DNA of 64,000 bases, from assembly GCA_003439945.1 (NCBI GenBank), contig QVRM01003985.1, positions 310,001 through 374,000 of the forward strand. Reading direction: 5' to 3'. The translations under genes and the position numbers were made by a program. The notes below the pieces were generated by a model. It searched no databases. It was not told the DNA's origin and saw nothing but the letters and a program-made list of their open reading frames with translations. Shown one piece after another: positions 13,231 to 24,038 of the stretch. Position 1 is the stretch's first letter. Every line of letters begins with the position of its first letter. Source of the DNA: Dermanyssus gallinae. Taxonomy: Eukaryota; Arthropoda; Arachnida; Mesostigmata; Dermanyssidae.

Positions 13231-13494
13231 ATGGGTCGCCCTGTTTTGCCTGGTTATCAAGGAGTTAGTTCGGCGATGGTGTTCCGGGCGGCGTCCACGA
13301 TGAGAGACATCTACAGAGTCGTCGAGTTCGCTGAGCGGAGTGGCCTGGCTCTAAACGCGGAAATGTGTGAGGTCCATGTTGTAAAAGGTAGTGCTGGTTC
13401 TGAAGTGCTGGAGGCTCTCTAAGGGTTCACGATTGTCGGGACGGAATTAGAGTTGATAGGAACTCGCCTGCTGTTATTGCAATCTGCTAACTAG
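13231..13494 (+). pseudogene. LINE reverse transcriptase fragment (RLE-type family)
   Basis: The frame contains SGLALNAEMCEVHVVKG and, after an in-frame TAA at 13420-13422, GTELELIGTRLL. The same order is found in the larger minus-strand element at 22.4-24.0 kb, as SGLTLNPVKCEVHV followed by VNLELLGVPLL. This is the reverse-transcriptase segment just after the catalytic YLDD box. The catalytic box itself is not in this fragment. Flanking sequence shows no more of the element, so this is a short plus-strand scrap of a related copy. Confidence 0.75.
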
Positions 13495-14138
13495 CGAATC
13501 AATTTATATTGGGTGTGGTTTATTTTGACGGCGTTTTGCGTTTATTAATACAATAAAAATAGCACATACAATGGCTTATTGTGTTTTTGTAATATTCCAG
13601 CCCAAAACTGTGTGCAACCATGCTTCAACACGAGAGTTTGATATTGTGCTTGTGGAGAGTTTCGTATGAGAAATCACAAACAAGCCGGCCCATTGCGGTG
13701 GATATGGGTAGAATTATTTTTGATTCATTTCACGTTTTACAGTCTGCATCACATGTACTAATTTATTTCCGCCTAACCGTGGTTGCCAATGCGTGGGTGC
13801 CGTGAAGACCGACTTACCGAAATCGGTATGTTGAACCGCCTGAGCCCTTACTCAAGCTCTGACTCTAAGAATAAAAAAAAACACCTTTTTTGCAAATTTA
13901 ATTAGCAACGTAACTCGCACAAGATTATGGTCGAGACGATGCACGGAGCCCATTATGGTTTCGTTCGCCAAAGAAAAAAATTGACAGAAATTGTTGACAC
14001 GCAAAAGTACTGCTAGCCAAGTGGATAATTTCGAGCAAGCCATTGTTGAAAAGTGTCCGGAGTTGTGGAATCGTCAATACGCCGTAGTCAATCATGACAA
14101 AGCCCGCTCTCGTGCGTCATTGATGATTTGTGGTCAAG

Positions 14139-14340
14139 CCCGGTGGCGTGGTGCATTCGCCTGCGCATTGCGGCCGAACGAAGCACAAAGGGTCACGGGT
14201 TCGATCCCCACCGTTGCACATTTGTATTTATGGAGGTCCGCCTTACGAAGCAAGCAAGCGAAAGCAAAGTCGTGGACGTTAGATGTTGGCTGACAGTGAG
14301 CCCGAAAATGTTTGTGGTGATCTGCTACAAGTTGCTAGAT
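14139..14340 (+). mobile_element. tRNA-derived SINE, copy 1
   Basis: The head contains a polymerase III A-box-like GGCGTGGTGCATTCG and a good B box, GGTTCGATCCCC. It is followed by a non-tRNA body starting CATTTGTATTTATGG, then GTCCG and a purine-rich tail region. The same body occurs at 60.1 kb on the plus strand and at 41.5 kb on the minus strand. The tRNA-like head does not fold into a convincing cloverleaf, so this is a SINE and not a tRNA gene. Confidence 0.8.
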
Positions 14341-14637
14341 TTATCACAGAATACTCTACGGCACTCACATTATAGTGGTCATAACCCTGCTTCTTCAGGT
14401 GATCTGTTTCGCTCTATTTCGGAATAGTTAAACGGATAAAAGCTTACAAAGCTTAAAGAGCTTGGACCAACATAACCATTTTTTGCTATCAATACATTCT
14501 AGATAAACGCAAATTTCTCACTGAGAAAACGTTGCACGAAAGCTATTATAGAAGGAGGTGGCATATGCATCGTTAACTGCAGTATTGATCGTATAGGTCA
14601 ATGGCTTTTTTGAATTTGCGTTAAGACCCTCAGAAAA

Positions 14638-14708
14638 GATGGCTTAGTGGCTAAGCTTTTGTATTGTATTCGGGAGGACTGGGTTCGAGACCCAGACCGG
14701 CCACTCTA
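14638..14708 (+). other. tRNA-like segment, possible SINE head
   Basis: GATGGCTTAGTGGCTAAGC resembles an A box and D arm. CTGGGTTCGAGACCCAG is a perfect T-arm stem with a B box. The acceptor ends GATGGCT and CCGGCCA pair poorly, and there is no good anticodon stem. I read it as a decayed tRNA gene or the head of another SINE family. Confidence 0.5.
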
Positions 14709-17700
14709 AAATTGGTTTGCATGGTTTCCAATTTAGACAACATTTGACTAATGCAATATGTTCACATATAGATATACATTAGTGTGTGTGTGCGTTATCA
14801 AACGTGTAGATTCGTGGCGCTTATAGACCAATGCAGGCACACTGCTTTAGCATGAAGCAATTTCGTGCAAATGCAGCGACTGACATAGTCGCTCCTGAAT
14901 CGAGGGTCATACATCTTACAGGCTCCAACTACATTCACTACTTACTGGAATCACGGACACCTTTGTCTCGTTGTCACGTTTCATAAGATATCTGTCCGTC
15001 CAGGGCTAAGATTTTACGCCGGCAGTCGAAGCGTTTGGCCGACAACCGTCTTTTAAATGTCCGACGTGATGCAACCTTATACTGATGGATATACTATAAA
15101 GCAATGTTCTGTGATTATCTCGGCAACGCCCTCCAGTTTTGTAAAGCACCGGAGTATGATGTTCTTTGGCGTATACTCATAGCAGATATATTTTAGTCAT
15201 CTCGAACTACTCTAACTTAGAAACCTATTTTACCGATATCTTCCATATTATTACCATAATATATGTTCATCTTAGCTAAGCAGGCTCAGAACATACAGGA
15301 CCACCGCAATTAAGTTATGTAATTTTGAGAGGAATCGACTGAACTGTGGAATTTTTATATTTTGCTAGAATTATGCGTAATTGAAGGGCCCGTTATACCT
15401 GGCTGATCTTGATTACGTCTGTAATCATTGTCTTTATGGACTCTGAGACCTGATCTAGACGCACACACACATCGAAGCAAAATGGCTACAGATATTGCCA
15501 ATTCTCATGCGAGCCGGTTAAAGTTGCACACCTACGATCATTACTTTAATACATGCTTATCCACCCATCGGTTTTTCGCTTCAACCATAGAGGAGAATCA
15601 TTTTGCATAAACAGCATCTATCGATTTGTATGGAATGACCAGTCAACGTTGATTCCGGCTAAACTGAGCTACTCGCCTAACAAAGCTGTACGTAATTGCT
15701 TGAGAGATAAAATCATCTAATTTTAGAAATATATCTGATTCGATGGACGCGTGTCTCAGAGCAGTGGTCAGTCTAATGTCTGCTCGTAAAGCGAAGTCTG
15801 TCCACCATTAGTTTGGGCACGTGCGTTAATTCTATGTCTATAGGAGGAGGTTGCTACATTTATTGCTCACTGGGACGATAGGGAAGAAGAACCAACTTCT
15901 CGTCATATTATAATATAAAATTTATTGACGAATATACTTTGCGCGCAAAACTTAATTAATGTTATTATTTAAGTACCGTCTGTATTGAGCGTTATTTTTT
16001 CTCTTTCGGAAGCCCTTGTTACCTCCGTCCACTGTCGAGATCTCTCTGCGGGATGCACGTTCATTACCAATAAGTCGATTGCAAACATAGGCTTGTCAAT
16101 GTTGTTTTTGCGTGAATCTGTTGTCCTTGCTATAAGACGTGCGAGCGATATGTGCTTGACTATGGCCGCTGTATTCGGAGTGCAACCAAAACGAGGCCTT
16201 TCGCCGAGCTGGCGTAGCATGTTGTATCATGATATTTTATTGTTTAATTATCATATATGCTCGAAACTTAGACCTTTCTCGAAATTTATTACGAATTCTT
16301 ATGACTACAACTATTACGTTAATGCAATTTAGTTGTATTAGCCTTCAGGTAATAACGACACTCCAGCTTGCAGTGCTGGGTGGAACTCTCGTAGCACAAC
16401 TACACAGCACTTAGAGAGCCAAAAGCTACAAAGCAAGTTTTCTGCAAAATTACGCTTACTGTCAGCACTTGCCAAAGTGCGGAAGACGAGTTCTCTGAAC
16501 GAATACCTTCTCCATTTCCTCCCCGTGCCTCTGTAGCATGAAGCAGTGCAGACGCATATGAAGCAGTGCAGACGCAGAATGCGTCGCGTATTCAATTCAA
16601 CCACCAACTTTACAAAAATAAGATATATGTTCATATACAATTTACCTACAAACCGTAGCTTACGTGAATGATTCCTTGACCGCTAAACATTTCACGCTCA
16701 GAATAACTCACAATATAGCCATCAAGTACCGACGTTCAAAACCCGTTGCGTTTATTTGAAAAGCCTGCAAATCTCTTGCTGTGAATTGAAACAGTTCATG
16801 CAGATCGGCCCCACTAGAGTGGCCTCACAAGACCGGCTGGTTTTCTATGAATTGTGTAGTGGTAGTAACACATGATGACACATTTCCCAATGCAAAAGCT
16901 TAATGATTGCTTTGATAATCAAAATCAACCTTGTTTACACATGCTTCCCTCTTGAGCTAACTAGGCCACCCTTCCGCGTCCGTACAGACTTCTTCCACAG
17001 TTGCTGTTTACTGCTGGTCCATCTGAGGATGCGTGCCATTGTCAGAGATTTCTATCGGCGAGGGCATTTAATTTTCGTCTAGTCGCTACCCAATAATCAA
17101 AGTAAACGAAATCGATCGATGTTTCGATAAGTTTATAGACGAATATATAGTAATATAGCCCAATATAGTAGCAACAAAGCCCAATATAGTAGCAACAAAG
17201 AGATAGTATTCAAGACAATATCGCAAAATATTCGGAGCAAAAAGTATCCCAATAAAATATAGTTTTGCACGATTCTTCCCGCTTAGCCATGCCTGATATT
17301 CAGCAATTCCCTACCGGCGTTGGAAATTACACCTACTGTAAGTCCCCGCTGTCATCGCGGCCAACCGTTTTCCTGTTGGGCAATGCAAAAACAAAGTTTT
17401 TGAATATGCTAGATCTTGAAGACTTGAGAAGCTAAAACAATTTTATCTTAAAGTTTTGTCCAACGATGCACAAACACTCCTGAAAGCCGATAAACAACGA
17501 CAATCGTGACCTTCAATTCTCAAGGAGAACCAGAAGTGCTTGAAGGGGGGGAATTAACGTATAATATGAGAAGTGCAACGTCTACAGAAATGCCTAACTA
17601 AATATACATGTCACCATTTTATATCAGGGGCACTTAGCTCGGCAGCATAGCTGGACATGTGGAGGCGTATATAACTTACCCACCAGTCTTTGTGGCAGCA

Positions 17701-18023
17701 TAGTCGCTGCCTCTCAGCTAGTGGCTTATCATCCATTCTAAAATAGCGCCGCTCAAGGAAATTTCTAATAAGAATAAAGATCGAACAGGCGACACCCCCA
17801 GTAGATGACAACCATGACTAGCATAGAATAGAAAGAAGACGCCTTTATTTCCCGGGTGGAAGTATACTGGAAGGCAGTGAAGCATGCGAAGCTGCCTTGT
17901 GCGACTCTCTGGCTACACGCCAGACAAACATGGTGTTAATTATTTCAATTATTGCAATATATTTTAGTACAAGCATTATTAACGATTATATTGCATATCC
18001 AAGTTTATAAGATATATACGTAC
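14709..18023. other. Non-coding region, two short tandem duplications
   Basis: No exon is supported here. A 20-bp unit, ATGAAGCAGTGCAGACGCAT, is duplicated head to tail at 16538-16577. A 21-bp unit, GCCCAATATAGTAGCAACAAA, is duplicated at 17158-17199. Overlapping ORFs on both strands at 15969-16332 have no recognisable content. Confidence 0.6.
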
Positions 18024-18274
18024 AATCTGTGGAAATACCCGTGTGTCCTTGTTCTAAATTAGATCTGACATCGACGAAAGGTAAAAAGCATTTCGCACTG
18101 CCCTTCAAGACCACGTCACCACATAATCCACGAGCTTTAATATCGCCTTTCTTCAAAACTTTGACTGTGGTTTTGTTTAAACAAGAGCCATTACTATCAC
18201 TACAACCATTACAACCACTATTTGCATAGATCTTATGAGCGCAAAGATGACACCATGGAATGGAAATACAAATC
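18024..18274 (-). CDS. Candidate exon, cysteine-rich, unrecognised
   Basis: The minus strand reads openly from after a TACAG at 18275 to a GTACGT donor-like site at 18018-18023. The peptide has many spaced cysteines (a CxxxxxCxxC cluster, SGCNGC, NGSC, GLCGD, AKC) and a plausible ending, FLPFVDVRSNLEQGHTGIS. The composition recalls small secreted disulphide-rich proteins, but I cannot name a family. The acceptor lacks a strong pyrimidine tract, and no neighbouring exon has a matching phase. It may be a chance ORF. Confidence 0.22.
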
Positions 18275-18326
18275 CTGTACACTTTTTTTGTGCATCGGAG
18301 GTTTCGAGAATGCATAATGTACATGC

Positions 18327-18348
18327 GTTGCTGGCAGCTGCCAGCAAC
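18327..18348. repeat. Perfect 22-bp palindrome
   Basis: The sequence is its own reverse complement over 22 bp, centred on CAGCTG, with half-site GTTGCTGGCAG. It stands alone in non-repetitive sequence. It could be a dimeric protein-binding site (the centre is an E-box) or a hairpin. No function is shown. Confidence 0.8.
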
Positions 18349-18926
18349 TAATGTGGGACTTGCGAACTCACTCAACCCATACTCCTCCCGACCCCCAGGC
18401 TTGGAATTACGGGGCGCTTGCTCGTGCGAGGCAAGCATCGTAAAGGAAACTCCTTCGAACTTAGTTAAGGAACATTTTTAAGGTTGGTGTCTGTATGCTT
18501 GTTAAGGCTAGTACCTGTATCTTTTTGAATGCTGGTGTCACTCACATGGGGTCGCGCGAGTCTTGTTGACCACTTTCCCGTTCACGAGTTGTGTACGCGT
18601 TCGTGTTAGTATTTCGTGATCTCACTGGAGCTGTTCATAGTAGAAATCAGTGTTAATTGCCTGCTTCATTGTCAGAATTTCAAAGTGAACAATGCCTCTG
18701 CTATCCCACTAGCAACACAACGTAGTCTCATTTGAGAAGACGTTTTGTTTGAGTTCACTCTGGGAATTGCCTGCGTCCTCGGACCAAAATTTTCGCCTGC
18801 TTAGATTCTCATAGAAAACATTTTTTTTATCACAAGTTACCAAACGATTAAAGAACAAAATTTGGCGATAGCGATTGAGAAGAGAAGTCTTTCAAGCTTC
18901 ACCCAGTTTGTAAGAAACCTACCTAC

Positions 18927-19026
18927 AGAACTTAGAAGTGATTGCAAGTTTTTGAACGTCCCGGCAATGGCTGCTTTGTTAAGATCAACTTCTTTCAAGA
19001 GCTTTTGTCGCTCTTCTTTCAAGAGC
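18927..19026 (-). CDS. Candidate internal exon, coiled-coil-like, unrecognised
   Basis: On the minus strand, TTGGCTTTGCAG is a good acceptor before 19026, and two overlapping GTAGGT donors follow (exon end at 18927 or 18923). In the only fully open frame the exon encodes a charged, helix-prone stretch including LLKEERQKLLKEVDLNKAA and then TFKNLQSLLSSV. The opening has an internal direct repeat of GCTCTTGAAAGAAG. No partner exon with a clear phase match was found nearby, and I do not recognise the product. Confidence 0.3.
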
Positions 19027-19078
19027 CTGCAAAGCCAACTACTACCAGTTTTTTTCAGGGAGACATTTGGTTAATGGA

Positions 19079-19424
19079 AAAAATAATGGAAAGCGCGTGA
19101 CATAGACGTGATAATGTAACATCAAACGTCCTAACGGAAAGTGACTACGTTTTTGGGATTTCGACCTTAAAGAGCATAGGCGAAAGAAGATAACAATACA
19201 GACTGTCTCTTAATTGAGTAGATGAGCACTTCACTTTTGGTAAATGCGTCTATTTAGTTATTTGTAACCCTTTAAGACACATAGGAAGCGGATAATGGCA
19301 ACAATAATAATGCAAGTTATTTTCAGAATTTAGTGCTGCTTCATGTTGAATTTTTAATGGCTTCATTAGCTAAGATTGGCAAGCATCCTAAAAGCGAAGT
19401 GCGTCTAGTTAGTAGTAGACATGT
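19079..19424. other. Non-coding, AT-rich
   Basis: I see no gene or repeat here. It is the 3' flank of the LINE fragment that ends near 19425. Confidence 0.5.
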
Positions 19425-20690
19425 TTATTCATTCATTTATTAAAATCACCTTTATTAGTACATAGTTAATGGTCAAATGATAAGAAAACAGTATCACTAC
19501 GAGAGGCTCCTTAGAGAGATTACACGTGGGCAGATTGCCCCGTGATACTTTGTGCAAAAGGCCCCGCACCGAGTACATATACATGATGGATGGGGGTTGC
19601 GGCCTAGGTCCTTCCAAGTGCTGTCTCGCAGGGCACCCGTTCCAAAGATGTCCCGGTCGATGTTTGCCCTGTTGTCCTCCCACACGCGGATGAATTCCTT
19701 CTAGACGGAAGTCCCTGTGGCAGGTTGAAGCGTCTCTTCAGATCCTCGATGAACAACGGAGTGTCCACCAGCAGATACACAAGGCGGTTGTTGCTTGAGG
19801 AGTGCAGGCCCATTACACGCTTAAAGTACACCGGTTTGACGCGGTCCAGCATTTTAAGTTGCTGCCGCGAGAGCTGTCTCCAGATGACCTGGATGCCGTA
19901 GGAAGCAACGGGGGCGAGTTTGAGGTCGAAGAGACCGAGAGCAGTCTTCAGGGAGAGCAGCTGCGGCTTCTGTATCCCAACAGATGCCACTAGCGCGTTC
20001 CTCACCCGATCCGTAATATGCTCTGTGAATGAGCGTCCGTTAGAGGGGATGACGATGCCGAGATACTTGAAGCTATTGACATACTTGAGCTCCGTCGAGG
20101 CAAGCCGCAGACTGTCGTTGCCAGCTACCCGATCTCCCTTGCGAAACTTCATGGCCTCGGTCTTGGACAGGTTGATCTCGAGACCGATGTCCTACACGTA
20201 AGTCGCGAGCCTTGCCAGGGACTGCTGCAGTTAGAACGTTGACGTGCTGTAGAGCACTACGTCGTCAGCGTACATCAGGACCTGCACCATATTGCGGGTG
20301 CTTTCCACCTGGCGAGGGAGGTCGGCCAGAAGCACTGAGAACAACAGAGGGCTCAGGTTGTTGCTTTGCACGAAGCCCGTCGTCTGCAGGAAGGGGTCGA
20401 GTTTGGCCACGCCGTCGTTGATTGAGATGGGGTTCTCCTGGAGGATGGCGGTCAGGAGATGCAGGATGTTAGAGGGCATACCTGCCTCGGCCAGCTTAGC
20501 GATGACCTTGTCTCTTGGAGCCGACTCGAACGATGAGCGGAAGTCGACGTAGACGGCGTGCATGAAGGCGCCTTGGCACTGAAGTACGCGCTAAGCATCA
20601 TTGATCAGGAAGCTGCAGGCATCTGACGCACAGAAGCCATACTGCTCTTCCGGGATTATCCCGCGACCCTCAGTAGACATATTTATTTAT
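19425..20690 (-). pseudogene. Decayed LINE (Jockey/CR1-like) reverse transcriptase
   Basis: One minus-strand frame runs from about 20690 to 19604. It begins with GRGIIPEEQYGF (start of the RT fingers), continues through HAVYVDFRSSFESAPRDKV (motif A region) and the YADD catalytic box in LMYADDVVLYS, and ends in the thumb and post-RT region with FKYLGIVI and SYGIQVIW. Three in-frame stops break it, at 20591-20593, 20231-20233 and 20192-20194. Near 19690 the frame shifts and continues as a cysteine motif, CTRCGAFCTKYHGAIC, probably a zinc knuckle. An AATAAATGAATGAATAA-like tail on the minus strand ends it near 19425. The 5' half is missing. A second fragment of the same family lies at 44.4 kb. 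Confidence 0.85.
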
Positions 20691-20828
20691 CTATGGTCAT
20701 TCTGAACAACCTAGAAATGCAATGTTAAACATATTAACTCTTTATATAAATGATGATATAGGTACCTCAAACACACAAGTGTTCATATTTGTAAAAATGA
20801 TACAAATACTGCGACATATCTGGTCATA

Positions 20829-20834
20829 TTTATT
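20829..20834 (-). promoter_or_regulatory. Polyadenylation signal AATAAA
   Basis: A canonical AATAAA on the minus strand, about 40 nt after the stop codon of the terminal exon that ends at 20875. The spacing is right for a compact 3' UTR. Confidence 0.6.
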
Positions 20835-20874
20835 AAATCTCCTTTGACTGACTTCTGCGCCGGTGTGCGGCTGC

Positions 20875-21085
20875 TTATTTTATGGCGGCGCAGTCGATTA
20901 GATCTTCGCGAAGTTGGTTGAGGTGGATTTCGATCAGTTTCAAATCGTCCCTGTGTCGACGGGCGAAGTGCGGATATCTCGCCTCTAGAACCGACACTTT
21001 ATTTTCAATGCCGACGGGAGCCATGATGCAGTTTTGATCTAGCTGGAACCACGCCTCGCGACTCAGGTGTTTAAGCTCCGGTAGG
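20875..21085 (-). CDS. Terminal exon of an unrecognised gene
   Basis: TTGTGTGGCAATTGCAG is a strong acceptor just upstream of 21085. The exon begins with one base that completes a codon left open by the exon at 21533-21690, and it then stays open for 69 codons to TAA at 20875-20877. The peptide contains LSREAWFQLDQN, APVGIENKVSVLEARYPHF and a charged helical ending, DDLKLIEIHLNQLREDLID. It is GC-richer than its surroundings and reads like ordinary globular or helical protein. An AATAAA follows. I do not recognise the family. The alternative, a fragment of a mobile element, is less likely because of the intron and the poly(A) signal. Confidence 0.6.
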
Positions 21086-21532
21086 CTGCAATTGCCACAC
21101 AAGGTCGCAAATATTTGACAATGTCGGTCAAAATAATTATGCCGGTTATTTTTATCTTAGTGTGCTTAAATGCATTTGTATTGCTATGACACATTCGACC
21201 GCCAACAATGCATGTGCTTTTTGTCTTTAGAACCACTACAGCCAATACACTTATGATGATGATGATAAACGTGATGGGTTGCCTTTTTGCTTGTTATAAG
21301 CTTACTTATAGCTTTACATTTAGTCATCCTGTAATTCTTCTAGCGATAATTTAAAACACTTCTAAGTAGAAAGATTTCTTTGATAAAAGTAGTCCTCTTG
21401 ACAAGTTATTTCGCCCGGCGCCGTTACCAACAAGGGGAGAAGCTGCGAAGTTTTCTACGTGTATTTTTTATGATAAGTAACTGTAAGTTCTGCTCAAACG
21501 CAACAATGCGGTTGACTCGCTCGATCCCTTAC

Positions 21533-21690
21533 GCTCGAATGATATCGGCTGAGCCCTTCAGTTGGTCATGGGTTATTTGAAGGTAGGTCTTGAGATGATG
21601 ATCAAAAGCGCTTGACTCGAGGCCAGCGACATTTAGCGCCACCATAAGCCATCCAGTTACCGAAACGTCAATCTTGCATTGAAGAGCTCC
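21533..21690 (-). CDS. Penultimate exon of the same unrecognised gene
   Basis: It is bounded by an acceptor, GCGCTACAG, before 21690 and a strong donor, GAGC|GTAAGG, after 21533. It is 158 bp long and starts in phase 0 with GALQCKIDVSVTGWLMVALN. It continues with LESSAFDHHLKTYLQITHDQ and KGSADIIR, and leaves two bases (GC) that are completed by the next exon to give alanine. The 447-bp intron between the two exons has consistent phase at both ends, which is the main evidence that this is a real gene. Upstream exons must exist, but I could not place them. The sequence between 21.7 and 22.3 kb shows none, and a LINE occupies 22.4-24.0 kb. Confidence 0.55.
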
Positions 21691-22317
21691 CTGTAGCGCC
21701 AAACCATGTAAAAAACAAACAACAATAGTAGTCATATACGCTCATATTAGTACTAACATTGAATAACAGTGAACATCAGTTAGTTCGGGAATAGCGCTTA
21801 AGGTATAATTCCATTTTAGTAAATATGTAAGCCGTATTGCAAACTATTAGACACAACATTTATCCACGGTTCCATCACACTTTGCAAAACATGCAAATTA
21901 CTTCGTTAACGTTTCTTGGCCTATTTTTGGTGACAACACATTTACGACGTGCACAAAAGCAGGAAATGTATTCTGTCACGAAATAGAAACGCCTTCTGGT
22001 TCGTGGGCAAACAGTCCTTTTGTCAGGTGATTTTTGCGCCTACCGTGAGTGGTCTTCTCTCACGGAAGAATCAATAACAAATTGTTGCTTTGTGCTTGAG
22101 GTAACCCGGGAGCACCTGACATCGAGCAATTCTATTCGCATATCGGCTCCAGAGAGAATCTGTCTGACTTTTAGACTATAGGACTAATACCTAAAGTCCT
22201 ATTAGGACAAGCCTGCAGTCGCGCACTTAAGCTCAAAACGTTTTTAATGCAGTTGCTGGGTTGGATATAATATTTAAACTACATTTATTTTAATTTATTT
22301 ATATAAGTTCGTTATGT
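21691..22317. other. Non-coding, AT-rich, probably intronic
   Basis: If the two exons downstream belong to a minus-strand gene, this is part of its next intron. I found no acceptable phase-0 donor with an open exon behind it. Confidence 0.4.
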
Positions 22318-22359
22318 TAGCATATTGGAGTGGACAATTGTCTCCGTGTGAACGTGTGA

Positions 22360-24038
22360 TTACGGGTTCTCTAAACCAGGGTTAGCCCAGTTCAGCAATG
22401 TGCCCCGAACAGACGCTGCATTTCCTCGTTGGATGTCAAGCGACAGCCTCTGACGCAAGAACGCGGATGCTCTCGAGTCTCCTGTCGAAAGATTAAGGCT
22501 TCTGCCTACGCGTTGAATCAGTTTGAGCGTAAGGGGGCCTGCAGTTCCCATAGTCTCGAACGCCAACGGGCAAAATTCGTGCGGATAATCCACACTGGAA
22601 TATTTCCTGCATTGCCTCAGCTAACCTGGAAGCATGACCTGCTCGGTCCGCACCTGCACCGACCATCGAAGGGGCTAATGAGTCGGTTACAGTTGCGTCC
22701 CAAACAAGCATGCGGTTACGCTCAAAGGGCGTCAAAGTCAGGCCGTCAGGTCTTTTCCCGTCGTCCCTCGATAGGCCCGGGGGCTCTAAAACACATGGGA
22801 AGCCGGCAGATCGAAGTGCGCGACTAAAGGTGTCATTTAGAGCAGAGTGACGTGCTCGTCGGCCTGCACTTAACGCGCATGACAGGCCATAATGGGCCAA
22901 CGCGTCCACAAAATCACCACAACGACATCGGTGGGGCACGACTAGGCCAACACCAGGCCGCAGCCCTGCGCTTATGCGCGTTGTCTCGTCGTCCAACAGA
23001 GTCCCAATTCGAGGACATGGTAAGGCGTGTAGCCAAGCCCCAGCCCCTTGACTACTAACAGCTCGAAGCCTGGCTTTATCGGCAACAGACGGTGCTCTAT
23101 TAATCAAGTTTGCTAGTCGCTTTTCTTGTAGGGTGGTTGTCCAATTGCCCTGGTTTGCCCTATCGTCGGGATGTGATTCAAATAACAACGACAATTCGTC
23201 GGTCAGTCTTTGAAGTTCCCCGTTATAGGCGTCCCACCCATCACTGTCCAATAATGCTTTAACCCTGTCCGCGGTCTGGGTCAATGACGACACGATTGCA
23301 GGTCCTCCCGTCATGACCGCGTCCGGCACACCTAGGCCGCGTAAAGAAACCGGGAGCAATACCTGTTCCCTTACCGCAGCGGTCAGCTTAAGATTTAGTA
23401 TGATCTCTAAAATGTCTAAGCTAAGTCCATTAAAAGGCTGTAAAAGCTCTTGTGATAAAAACAGGTTGCAACCTCTGAGCAGGTGTGTTAACCTCGTGGC
23501 TGAAAAACAAGATCTAAGAAGGAATAAGCCGCAGTGGGCCCCCAATTGGGGTAGTCTGCTTGCCGCGAAGTCAAGTTCGTCCCTTCGACTGTCTAATGCC
23601 TTTGCAATGCCTTCCGGCAATAAGGGGACACCTAGCAGCTCCAGGTTAACCTTGTCCACTACACGATAGCCCGGAAGTAAGTCAAAAAGGTTAGTTAAAT
23701 CTAACGGCTCAACTTCGTTGTGAGATGTGACATGTACTTCACATTTAACCGGGTTCAATGTCAGACCGCTAATAGCACCAAATTCAATAACTTTCCGTAT
23801 GTCGTCAAGTACGGTTGGGAGGTCCCCGCCCAGAATATCGTCATCTAAGTACCAGGCATTAAGGGGGGACTGCAGTGAATCCACCAATTCCTTAATACAC
23901 AAACAAAAAAGTGGCGGACCCAGGGGATCGCCCTGCTGAAGACCTGTCTGCGATAGCATAGCGTTGTGGGGCATTACCAGGTGGGATGGTTCTGAACCAT
24001 AGGCCAGGTTCGTCTGGTGAAACAGCCCACGACTTTAT
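22360..24038 (-). pseudogene. 5'-truncated LINE with R2-type endonuclease (RLE)
   Basis: The frame is open from about 24038 (a TAA lies just upstream) to 22493. It contains the RT motif GLQQGDPLGPPLF, the catalytic box WYLDDDILGGD, and a thumb region. A C-C-H-C zinc motif follows (CRCG...AHYGLSC), then RRARHSALND and the restriction-like endonuclease core GKRPDG...VWDATV. This order, zinc motif, RH, K/R-PD, D-x-T/V, is that of R2-class elements. Near 22600-22615 the frame shifts. The usual C-terminal tail then continues from 22593 to 22360 in another frame (CPLAFETMG, TGDSRASAFLRQRL, QRGNAASVRGTL). The N-terminal half and the first RT motifs are absent. It is dead by truncation and frameshift but otherwise well preserved. 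Confidence 0.85.

Noticed and set aside
14638..14708. A functional tRNA gene
   Set aside because: The T arm is perfect, but the acceptor stem and anticodon stem do not pair.
15969..16332. Overlapping ORFs on both strands of 83 and 115 codons
   Set aside because: Neither has recognisable motifs or flanking splice sites, and open frames on both strands over one stretch suggest base composition and not coding.
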